A DNA stretch of 37,582 bases from Bacteroidota bacterium (lineage in GTDB: Bacteria > Bacteroidota > Ignavibacteria > Ignavibacteriales > SURF-24), in assembly GCA_030706145.1 (NCBI GenBank), contig JAUZPB010000035.1:1-37582 (forward strand), written 5' to 3'. The translations under genes were made by a program, and so were the position numbers. This document shows, in pieces, positions 26,828-34,104 of the stretch (positions within the stretch are counted from its first letter, which is position 1; each line of letters opens with the position of its first letter). The notes beneath the pieces are model-generated. The model was not told where the DNA came from. It ran no database searches and saw only the letters and a list, made by a program, of their open reading frames with translations.

Positions 26828-27328
26828 TTAATTTACAGCGTGGTCGATATGCAGTTCGGAAGTACAATATGCACATTTAGTAGCATGTACATCAATAGTT
26901 GAAAAGCAGAAGGGGCATTTTCTAATGGACTCAGCTTTAGCCTCCTCTTTCTTTTCCATTTTTTTAATATATCTTACAATCAAAAAGACACAAAAAGCTA
27001 TTATCAGAAAGCTAATAATAGTATTAATAAACAGGCCAATATTCATTGTAACAGCGCCAGCTTTCTGGGCCTGGTCAATTGTAAAATATGGGCCAGGAAC
27101 GCTTCCTTCTTTCAGTATGATGAATAAATTTGAAAAGTCCACATTACCCAGCAATAAGCCTATTGGAGGCATAATAATATCTTTGACTAGTGACTGAATA
27201 ATAACACCAAAAGCAACGCCAATAATAATTCCAACGGCTAGGTCGATCATATTACCCCGTATAGTAAAGATCTTAAAGTCTTTGATCAACGATCCGTTTT
27301 CTTTTGCAGCTACACCTTCTTTTTTCAT
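26828..27328 (-). CDS. mscL: Large-conductance mechanosensitive channel with C-terminal zinc ribbon
   Basis: A 166-residue MscL, the pentameric channel that opens under membrane tension during osmotic downshock. After a longer than usual N-terminus, DFKIFTIRGNMIDLAVGIIIGVAFG (17-41) is the conserved amphipathic helix and pore helix TM1; IIMPPIGLLLG (51-61) starts the loop; ISFLIIAFCVFLIVRYI (105-121) is TM2. The cytoplasmic helix KKMEKKEEAKAE is followed by a zinc-ribbon-like CPFC...CAYC (C138, C141, C152, C155), which most MscL proteins (about 136 residues) lack. GGGGA lies eight bases before the ATG. It is divergent from the VOC gene and ends at its own terminator. Confidence 0.93.
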   Translation of the reverse strand: MKKEGVAAKENGSLIKDFKIFTIRGNMIDLAVGIIIGVAFGVIIQSLVKDIIMPPIGLLLGNVDFSNLFIILKEGSVPGPYFTIDQAQKAGAVTMNIGLFINTIISFLIIAFCVFLIVRYIKKMEKKEEAKAESIRKCPFCFSTIDVHATKCAYCTSELHIDHAVN

Positions 27329-27646
27329 TTCACAGTCCCCTTTTTTATTATAAACAATTACAAAACTGTTACTAGAGAAAATATTTCAATAATCGTGTTA
27401 AAACTCAACTATTTTGTTCCTATAAAGAGAAAATGGGATAAATTTTTATACAACAAGAATTATTTTTTTAATAGGATTTTAGCCTGATAATAATATCTTT
27501 AATAACATTATTATATCTTAAAACAAAAGAAAGGTAAAGTCAGTTAAAGAAATCTTAGGCAATGCTCATAAGATCTTGATACATATCATAAAAAATATCC
27601 ATTCAAACTAATTGGGAATGAAAACTAAATAAAGAAAGGGAAAAGT
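27329..27646. other. Divergent intergenic region, mscL to VOC gene
   Basis: About 320 very AT-rich bases between divergent genes. An AT-only 8-base inverted repeat (ATAATAAT/ATTATTAT, 27487-27514) is the one visible structure, and is weak. The ribosome binding sites GGGGA (mscL) and AAAGGG (VOC gene) lie at the two ends. No RNA gene or coding frame is seen. Confidence 0.5.
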
Positions 27647-28072
27647 ATGCTAGCAATTCATCCTTATTTAAACTTTGATGGGAAAACAGAAGAAGCCTTT
27701 AATTTTTATAAGTCAGTATTTGGCGGGGAATTTACATCATTCCAGCGGATGAAAGATATGCCAAACAATACAATGCCGGCACCAGAACAAGAGAGGGTAA
27801 TGCATGTAGCTTTACCGATCGGGAAAGGAAATATTTTGATGGGTTCCGACATACTTCCCTCACAGGGGGACAGTTTAAAGGCCGGGAATAACTTTTATGT
27901 ACTTATTGCTCCAGAAAGTGAAGATGAAGCAAATAAAATATTTAATACTCTTTCAGCTGGAGGTAAAATTCAAGCGCCTCTAGGAAAGACATTCTGGGGT
28001 GCATACTTTGGAATGTTTACTGATAGATATGGGATTCAGTGGATGATAAACTACGAGTACGAGCGAAGATAA
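27647..28072 (+). CDS. PhnB-like VOC superfamily protein
   Basis: A 141-residue cytoplasmic protein with the two beta-alpha-beta-beta-beta modules of the vicinal oxygen chelate fold. HPYLNFDGKTEEAFNFYKSVFGGE (5-28) is the classic PhnB/3-demethylubiquinone methyltransferase-like opening, and FWGAYFGMFTDRYGIQWMINYE (116-137) the matching close. Despite the old names, most such proteins have no proven enzyme activity; roles in resistance or small-molecule binding are possible. AAAGGG lies before the ATG. It is transcribed alone, followed by a long hairpin. Confidence 0.88.
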   Translation: MLAIHPYLNFDGKTEEAFNFYKSVFGGEFTSFQRMKDMPNNTMPAPEQERVMHVALPIGKGNILMGSDILPSQGDSLKAGNNFYVLIAPESEDEANKIFNTLSAGGKIQAPLGKTFWGAYFGMFTDRYGIQWMINYEYERR

Positions 28073-28083
28073 TAAAATTGCAA

Positions 28084-28138
28084 TCCCCTCTTCCTTGAAA
28101 AGGATTTTACAATAACTTCGGGAAAAAGGAAGAGGGGA
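28084..28138 (+). terminator. Long perfect hairpin after the VOC gene
   Basis: TCCCCTCTTCCTT (28084-28096) pairs perfectly over 13 bases with AAGGAAGAGGGGA (28126-28138), with a 29-base loop, starting 12 bases after the stop codon. No T-run follows, so it may act as a 3' stability structure or a factor-assisted terminator. Confidence 0.5.
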
Positions 28139-28249
28139 AATGTTGCAGCTTAGAAGGAAATCAAGGCTTAAGTTTTTGGGCTTTGCCAATGCATTTTCTT
28201 TGCAAGTTCATTTGTTCTTCATAAATAATAACTTGTTTAAAATAATTCC

Positions 28250-28278
28250 TTGACTTTCTATTTTAATATTAGATAAAT
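28250..28278 (+). promoter_or_regulatory. Possible sigma-70-type promoter for nrfHA
   Basis: TTGACT (28250-28255) is followed after 17 bases by ATAAAT (28273-28278), about 90 bases before the nrfH start. The -35 is close to consensus, the -10 only moderate. I see no FNR/CRP-type TTGAT-N4-ATCAA site. Confidence 0.3.
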
Positions 28279-28370
28279 TAGAAAAGCCTTAGCATGACTA
28301 AACTACTTAAGAGAGATAAATAAAGTATTCGGTAAGAGACTTATATTTTTCAACAAAGCAAGAAAGGCTA

Positions 28371-28964
28371 ATGGGTATAAAGGAAATCCTCCATAAAATA
28401 ATTCCGCCTCTCAAGTGGAAAGTGCCAGTTATTATAACATTAGGAGTACTTTCCGGCCTCATGCTGCTAATATTTCGAATATCCAATGCCACTTCATACT
28501 TATCTGATGATCCGCGTGCATGTATTAACTGTCATGTCATGACAACTGAATATGCATCATGGCAGAGGAGCAGTCATGCAAGAGTCGCAACGTGCAATGA
28601 CTGTCATGTTCCGCATAATAATTTTATAAGTAAGTATGCATTCAAGGCAAGTGATGGGATAAGGCATGCGACTATATTTACATTTCGATTAGAACCTCAG
28701 GTAATAATAATAAAGGAAGCAGGCACGAACGTAGTACAAGAGAATTGCCTAAGATGTCACGAGCATCGAATCGATCAGACATATTTAAGCCGGCCGATCA
28801 ATTTAAGAGAAAAAGAAGCCGGTGTAGGAAGATTTTGCTGGGACTGTCACAGAGAAGTTCCGCATGGGATAGTTAGGAGTCTGTCTGCCTACCCATATGC
28901 ACGAGTACCTCAGTTAGAGCCTGTTCTACCAGAATGGCTTCAGGAATTTTCAAATACAAAATAA
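28371..28964 (+). CDS. nrfH: Cytochrome c nitrite reductase small subunit, quinol-oxidising
   Basis: A 197-residue membrane-anchored tetrahaem cytochrome c of the NapC/NirT/NrfH family. One N-terminal helix (about 17-37) anchors it in the inner membrane with the haem domain outside. Four CxxCH sites are present: CINCH (51-55), CNDCH (75-79), CLRCH (126-130) and CWDCH (156-160); CINCHVM supplies the methionine typical of NrfH haem 1. It takes electrons from menaquinol and hands them to NrfA. AAAGG lies just upstream of the ATG. nrfA begins nine bases after its stop, so the two are one transcript. Confidence 0.95.
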   Translation: MGIKEILHKIIPPLKWKVPVIITLGVLSGLMLLIFRISNATSYLSDDPRACINCHVMTTEYASWQRSSHARVATCNDCHVPHNNFISKYAFKASDGIRHATIFTFRLEPQVIIIKEAGTNVVQENCLRCHEHRIDQTYLSRPINLREKEAGVGRFCWDCHREVPHGIVRSLSAYPYARVPQLEPVLPEWLQEFSNTK

Positions 28965-28973
28965 TGGTGGAAA

Positions 28974-30452
28974 ATGAGAAGGATCAGAGATGTAATCACT
29001 GAGAAGCCCTGGCTGGCCTGGGTTTTATTTTTTGCAACACTTATAGTAGTTTTTCTTGTGGGTCTGTTCGGAGCCTCCATTATAGAAAGGAGAAGTGAGA
29101 CACAGTATTTGTTCAAAGCCACAAAACCTATTAACCCTATGGAGCCAAGGAATCAGGTTTGGGGAGAAGCATTCCCGAGGGAATGGGAGACATACCAGCG
29201 CACACTTGATACTACCTTTGCAACCAAGTATGGTGGTAACATATCGATCGATATGCTTGAACGCTATCCAAATCTGGTTATACTCTGGGCAGGATATGCT
29301 TTTGCAAAAGGTTATAATCAAGGGCGTGGGCACATGCATGCAATTGAAGATGTAAGGAATTCATTAAGGACAGGTTCTCCGCAGCCTGCGACATGCTGGA
29401 CATGCAAAAGTCCCGATGTACCCAGGGTGATGAAAAAAATGGGGGTAGCAGAATTCTATAAACAGACCTGGACTTCGCTTGGACAGGAAATCACAAATCC
29501 CATTGGGTGTGCAGACTGCCATGATGCGCAAACGCTAAATCTTACAATAACGCGGCCTGCGCTAGTAGAAGCCTTCCAAAGGCAGGGCAAAGATATAAAG
29601 AAAGCCTCTCACCAGGAGATGAGATCTTTAGTCTGCGCACAATGCCATGTCGAATATTATTTTAAGGGTAAAGAAGAACACTATCTGACTTTTCCATGGG
29701 ACCAAGGAATTGTAGTAGATTCAATTGAGAAATATTATGACAGGGTCAATCACGTTGATTTTGTTCACTATTTAAGTCGTACTCCAATACTAAAGGCGCA
29801 GCATCCTGACTGGGAAATATCACAGATGGGAATTCATGCTCAAAGAGGAGTCACCTGTGTTGACTGTCACATGCCATATATGACTGAAGGGGGTGTCAAA
29901 TATACGAACCATCAGATCGTATCGCCTGTAAAATATATAACTGAGGCTTGCCAGGTATGTCACAGGCAGGACAAGGAAACGCTACTAAAAAATATCTACG
30001 ACAGGCAGGATAAAATCAGGGAACTGCTTTCTACTGCAGAGGAAGTACTTGTACATGCGCATATTGAAGCAAAGACGGCATGGGATCATGGAGCAACTGA
30101 AGAGCAGATGAAAGAGGTTATGACATTAATACGGCATGCGCAGTGGAGATGGGATTTTGTAGCCGCCAGTCATGGAGCAAGTTTTCATGCTCCAATTGAA
30201 TGTGCAAGAATACTTGCGACTTCTATACAGAGAGCAGAAGCAGCAAGAGGAAGGCTGGCAGCTATTCTAACTTCATTAGGAGAAAAGCTTCCTGTACAAT
30301 TGCCTGATCTTACGACAAAGGCAAAAGCCCAGGCTTATCTTGGTTTTGATATGAGACAGTTCTCCAAAGAAAAGGCAAGTTTTATTCAATCCGAAATTCC
30401 CAAGTGGGACAAGCAAGCGCAAGAGCGGGAAGCACAATTTAAGAACAGATAA
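28974..30452 (+). CDS. nrfA: Cytochrome c nitrite reductase catalytic subunit (nitrite to ammonium)
   Basis: A 492-residue pentahaem periplasmic enzyme that reduces nitrite by six electrons to ammonium, the terminal step of respiratory ammonification. A hydrophobic N-terminus (14-33) directs export. The catalytic haem has the rare CWTCK site (141-145), with lysine as proximal ligand. The others are CADCH (179-183), CAQCH (221-225), CVDCH (295-299) and CQVCH (326-330). Active-site candidates are R118 in GRGHMHA, Y228 in HVEYYF (E227 also a calcium ligand) and H288 in GIHAQRGVTC. All expected elements are present, so it should be functional. NrfH is its electron donor. A strong terminator follows at 30498. 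Confidence 0.96.
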   Translation: MRRIRDVITEKPWLAWVLFFATLIVVFLVGLFGASIIERRSETQYLFKATKPINPMEPRNQVWGEAFPREWETYQRTLDTTFATKYGGNISIDMLERYPNLVILWAGYAFAKGYNQGRGHMHAIEDVRNSLRTGSPQPATCWTCKSPDVPRVMKKMGVAEFYKQTWTSLGQEITNPIGCADCHDAQTLNLTITRPALVEAFQRQGKDIKKASHQEMRSLVCAQCHVEYYFKGKEEHYLTFPWDQGIVVDSIEKYYDRVNHVDFVHYLSRTPILKAQHPDWEISQMGIHAQRGVTCVDCHMPYMTEGGVKYTNHQIVSPVKYITEACQVCHRQDKETLLKNIYDRQDKIRELLSTAEEVLVHAHIEAKTAWDHGATEEQMKEVMTLIRHAQWRWDFVAASHGASFHAPIECARILATSIQRAEAARGRLAAILTSLGEKLPVQLPDLTTKAKAQAYLGFDMRQFSKEKASFIQSEIPKWDKQAQEREAQFKNR

Positions 30453-30483
30453 ATTTTTCGGCAGATAAAAAAGTATTGTTTTT

Positions 30484-30521
30484 CAGGGCTGTTTTTCAGG
30501 GCTGTTTTTCAGCCCTTTTTT
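30484..30521 (+). terminator. Rho-independent terminator of nrfHA with duplicated left arm
   Basis: AGGGCTG (30498-30504), a TTTTT loop and CAGCCCT (30510-30516) form a 7-base stem followed by a T-run to 30521. The 13-base unit CAGGGCTGTTTTT occurs twice (30484-30496 and 30497-30509), so either copy of the left arm could pair with the single right arm. Confidence 0.85.
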
Positions 30522-30690
30522 ATTGTTTGAACTTAAATAATTTTATATCTATATTCAAAAGATACTTTTATAGTAGATCGGCCCAGAAAGACAGATCCAG
30601 CTTCTTTTAAATAAGGTTTTTAATATTCACCAAACTTTCAGTTAGTACTATTAATAATAATTAATAAAAACGAGCAAGTAAGGAGTGGAC

Positions 30691-31272
30691 ATGAAAATCG
30701 CTTATCGAATTGTAGCCCTGATTTCATTTCTTTTTTTAGTCTCAGCATCTACACCTGCGCAGCAGCAGCAGGCCAAAAAGCCTCGTGCAAGCCAGAAAGC
30801 CTCAGTATCACAGAGGATCGGACTCCAGACAGATATCAAAATAGACTATAGTCGTCCTGGTGTAAAAGGGAGGAAAATATGGGGAGATCTGGTTCCATAC
30901 GGATTAGCTCCCGGGAATAAATCTTCTGATAATAAACCTTATCCTTGGAGAGGTGGTGCTAATGAAAACACGACAATTGAGTTCAGTACAAATGTTCTTG
31001 TAGAAGGCAACAAATTACCCGCTGGTAAATACAGTCTTCATTTTATACCATCTGAGACTTCATGGGTTGTGGTTTTCAATAAGAACAGTTCGCAGTGGGG
31101 CAGCTATAAATATAGCCAGCAAGATGATGCACTCAGAGTAACAGTAACACCAGTAAAAGCTCCTTTCGAAGAATGGCTTACATATGGGTTCGACAATATT
31201 ACTGATAATTCCACGACAGCATATCTGCATTGGGCAGAGCTAAAAGTCCCATTTAAGATCTCCATTGAATAA
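30691..31272 (+). CDS. Secreted DUF2911 protein
   Basis: A 193-residue exported protein with signal peptide (MKIAYRIVALISFLFLVSASTPAQ). The body matches DUF2911: RIGLQTDIKIDYSRPGVKGRKIWG, LVPYG, WRGGANENTTIEFSTNV, LPAGKYSLHFIP and WVVVFNKNSSQWG are its characteristic blocks, in a beta-rich domain. The function of DUF2911 is unknown; it is widespread as a secreted protein in Bacteroidota relatives. A GTG two codons upstream (30685) is part of the ribosome binding site AAGGAG, so ATG at 30691 is the real start. It lies between nrfA and the PIG-L gene, with 105 bases to the latter. Confidence 0.88.
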   Translation: MKIAYRIVALISFLFLVSASTPAQQQQAKKPRASQKASVSQRIGLQTDIKIDYSRPGVKGRKIWGDLVPYGLAPGNKSSDNKPYPWRGGANENTTIEFSTNVLVEGNKLPAGKYSLHFIPSETSWVVVFNKNSSQWGSYKYSQQDDALRVTVTPVKAPFEEWLTYGFDNITDNSTTAYLHWAELKVPFKISIE

Positions 31273-31377
31273 AGAGGTTAAGGGAACTTAGGCAAAGTTA
31301 TATTTGGTAAAATATATCAGCTAAAGGGATATAAATTGTTTGCTATAGCTAAGAAAGAAAGAGAGCTAGAATAAGTC

Positions 31378-33897
31378 ATGGCAAAAATTCTAAGGACTAC
31401 TTTCAGAAATCTGACTATTGCTCTATTATTCATAAACACATTTTGTGCTCAACCTAATGAGGCTGAAAACTCAGCTGAGCTGCAGATAGCAATAGAAAAG
31501 CTCAATGTTCTTGGGAGTGTCTTATATATCGGAGCACATCCGGATGATGAAAATACAGGACTACTGGCCTACCTTGCCAAGGGGAGGAAATACAGGAGTG
31601 CGTACTTATCACTAACCCGTGGAGACGGCGGGCAGAATCTTATTGGGTCAGAAAAAGGAAGCGAGATAGGTTTAATACGCACGCAGGAACTGCTTCAGGC
31701 AAGAGGTATTGATGGAGCCGAGCAGTATTTTACACGCGCAGTTGACTTTGGTTTTTCAAAATCTGCTGAAGAGACCTTTAAGATATGGAATAAAGAGGAA
31801 GTGCTTTCTGATATTGTGTGGGTTATAAGGAATTTTAAGCCTGATATAATTATTACGCGTTTCCCACCGGGAGAAAGCGGAGGTCATGGACATCATACAG
31901 CATCGGCAGAACTTGCAAAGGAAGCATTTTCTGCAGCTGCAGATCCCATGCGTTTTCCAGAACAGCTTAAGTATGTTACTGTCTGGAAAACAAAGAGATT
32001 GTTCTGGAATAACTTTAGGCCAACTGAAAAGGAAGTAAAAAATTCATTAACTATTAATACAGGATCTTACAATTCCCTTCTTGGCAAGTCATATACAGAA
32101 ATTGCAGCAGAAAGCAGGTCGATGCATAAAAGTCAGGGCTTTGGTGTATCTGCAATAAGAGGCGAGAGGATTGAATACTTCACTTTTATTGAAGGTGATA
32201 GTGCAAAGAGTGATATAATGGAAGGAATTGATGTAAGCTGGGGCAGAATGGAAAACTCTAATAAGATCCAAAGGTTAGCAGAGGAAGTACAAAAATCATT
32301 CAATCCCCTTTCAGAGATATCTTCATTAGACAAGTTAATTAAGCTCCACAGCGAAATGGTAAAGCATGGTGGCAGTTACTGGGTAGATACAAAGATAAAA
32401 GAGCTTCAAAAAATAATTCAATCGTGCTCAGGTCTATGGTTAGAAGCAATAGCATCAGACTATTCGGCAGCCCCTGGAGATGAGCTTACAGTAAGTACAT
32501 CAGTGATAAATCGTACTGTAAACAGATTTATATTTGAGAAAGTAGAATTTCCATCTATTTCATTAAGTGCAATTACTAAGATACCAAGTGTAATTACTAA
32601 GATACCACTAGCTCTCAACAAGCCCGCACTAGTTGAAAGTAAAATTAAGCTGCCAGAAGATTTCCCGATATCCCAGCCATATTGGTTGGAAGAGAATTCA
32701 TCAAACGGGCTGTTTAAGGTTAAAGACAAAAGAATGGTAGGAATGGCAGAAAACCCGCCTGCAATTTCAGCAGATTTATTTTTAAGCTACGATAAAGACA
32801 CGATTATTTTTACGGTCCCACTAATGTATAGGTGGAATGATAAAGTTGAAGGCGAGAAATACAGGCCTTTTGAGGTCCGCCCGCCTGTTACGGCAAATAC
32901 CAGAAATAAAGTTGAAATATTTACCAAAGGACAAAACAAAGAGATCAGGGTTATAATAAAAAGCGGTACAAATAACATCAGCGGAGAGGTTCATCTTATT
33001 GGTGAGGACGGAAGGTGGGAGATCAGTCCATCTTCAATTCCATTTTCATTAAAGAACAAATATGATGAAAAGACTGTGATATTTAATGTAAGGCCTGTAG
33101 AGGGTAAAGAAGCAACATCCAGGCTAAAGGCTGAAGTAACTGTCAATAACAAAAAGTACAGCAAATCACTTGTTGAGATCACACATCCGCATATTAAACC
33201 TGTTTCATATTTTCCTGAAAGTTATATTAAACTTGTAAATTTGGATATAAAAAAAGTCTCTGATCTCAAAATAGGATACATAATGGGCTCAGGAGATGAA
33301 ATACCTGAATGCCTGCACAGTATGGGTTACAGTGTTGACCTTTTAAGCGATGACTTTCTGGAAGAAGGAGGCGATCTTTCAAAATATGATGTAATTATTG
33401 CCGGAATCAGAGCCTACAATACTCGGGAGCGGATAAAATTTTTTCAGTGGCGTCTACTAGATTATATAAAAGAAGGAGGAACATTTATAGTCCAGTATAA
33501 TGTACCCACAGCTCTGCAAATCTCTGATATTGCTCCTTATCCGTTAACGCTTGGAAACGATAGGATAACAGTAGAGAACTCTCCAGTTGAATTTGTTAAC
33601 AAAGGGCATCAGCTCTTAAACTATCCGAACAAAATTACAGAAAAAGATTTTGATGGCTGGGTTCAGGAACGCGGTTTATATTTTGCAAGCAAATGGGATA
33701 AGCGCTATGAAACTGTTTTATCTGGTCATGACCCGAATGAAAGTCCACTTGAAGGAGGAATGCTTTTTGCTCACTATGGCAAAGGAATATTTATATATAC
33801 AGGTTATTCCTGGTTTCGCCAGTTACCAGAAGGAATAGCAGGGGCCTACAGAATCTTTGACAACATGATATCAGCGGGCAAGTATGCCGGGCAATAA
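31378..33897 (+). CDS. Secreted PIG-L/LmbE deacetylase with ThuA-like C-terminal domain
   Basis: An 839-residue exported protein (signal peptide near MAKILRTTFR...FCAQ). Residues 48-200 are a PIG-L/LmbE zinc de-N-acetylase: IGAHPDDEN (51-59, H54 and D57 as zinc ligands), TRGDGGQN (80-87) and GGHGHHTAS (168-176, H173 likely the third ligand). Such enzymes remove N-acetyl from GlcNAc-type sugars. A beta-rich middle (about 350-600, NEW3-like) leads to a ThuA/GATase-like domain (about 620-835; YDVIIAGIRAYN, YIKEGGTFIVQYN, GMLFAHYGKGIFIYTG). The residues at 397-410 are an in-frame 7-residue duplication. It overlaps the next small gene or nearly touches it, and a symporter follows, so import of the released amino sugar is conceivable. 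The substrate is not known. Confidence 0.88.
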   Translation: MAKILRTTFRNLTIALLFINTFCAQPNEAENSAELQIAIEKLNVLGSVLYIGAHPDDENTGLLAYLAKGRKYRSAYLSLTRGDGGQNLIGSEKGSEIGLIRTQELLQARGIDGAEQYFTRAVDFGFSKSAEETFKIWNKEEVLSDIVWVIRNFKPDIIITRFPPGESGGHGHHTASAELAKEAFSAAADPMRFPEQLKYVTVWKTKRLFWNNFRPTEKEVKNSLTINTGSYNSLLGKSYTEIAAESRSMHKSQGFGVSAIRGERIEYFTFIEGDSAKSDIMEGIDVSWGRMENSNKIQRLAEEVQKSFNPLSEISSLDKLIKLHSEMVKHGGSYWVDTKIKELQKIIQSCSGLWLEAIASDYSAAPGDELTVSTSVINRTVNRFIFEKVEFPSISLSAITKIPSVITKIPLALNKPALVESKIKLPEDFPISQPYWLEENSSNGLFKVKDKRMVGMAENPPAISADLFLSYDKDTIIFTVPLMYRWNDKVEGEKYRPFEVRPPVTANTRNKVEIFTKGQNKEIRVIIKSGTNNISGEVHLIGEDGRWEISPSSIPFSLKNKYDEKTVIFNVRPVEGKEATSRLKAEVTVNNKKYSKSLVEITHPHIKPVSYFPESYIKLVNLDIKKVSDLKIGYIMGSGDEIPECLHSMGYSVDLLSDDFLEEGGDLSKYDVIIAGIRAYNTRERIKFFQWRLLDYIKEGGTFIVQYNVPTALQISDIAPYPLTLGNDRITVENSPVEFVNKGHQLLNYPNKITEKDFDGWVQERGLYFASKWDKRYETVLSGHDPNESPLEGGMLFAHYGKGIFIYTGYSWFRQLPEGIAGAYRIFDNMISAGKYAGQ
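32566..32607 (+). repeat. In-frame 21-bp tandem duplication in the PIG-L gene
   Basis: AGTGCAATTACTAAGATACC(A) at 32566-32586 and its copy with one C-to-T change at 32587-32607 encode SAITKIP and SVITKIP, residues 397-403 and 404-410 of the deacetylase. The one mismatch suggests a fairly recent slippage or duplication. Confidence 0.85.
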
Positions 33898-33913
33898 ACA
33901 TATAGCAGGGAAT

Positions 33914-34066
33914 ATGGTACAGGAAAGTGAATCTAAAACAAGATCTCAAGATGATGAAGAAAGGCCGCCAATACTATCGAGCTGGAGGCAGCTTTATTTG
34001 CTTGTCTTTCTTAATCTTGTTGTACTGATTATACTATTTTACACATTCACAAAACTATTCAGCTAA
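33914..34066 (+). CDS. Small single-pass membrane protein
   Basis: About 50 residues: a charged N-terminus (VQESESKTRSQDDEERPP), then one hydrophobic helix (LYLLVFLNLVVLIILFYTF) and a short tail. The frame opens at 33884, overlapping the PIG-L stop by 14 bases, but ATG at 33914 with AGGG just before is the likelier start. It lies 16 bases after the deacetylase and 38 bases before the symporter, so all three are probably one operon. Its size and single helix suggest a small accessory subunit or tether, but no family is recognised and this is inference. Confidence 0.6.
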   Translation: MVQESESKTRSQDDEERPPILSSWRQLYLLVFLNLVVLIILFYTFTKLFS

Positions 34067-34104
34067 CATACGCAGGCTTTAAAAGAAACAGACGGCAAGC
34101 AGAT

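Noticed and set aside
28189-28370. FNR/CRP-type operator upstream of nrfH
   Set aside because: I looked for TTGAT-N4-ATCAA-like symmetry and found none; only a moderate sigma-70-like promoter is visible.
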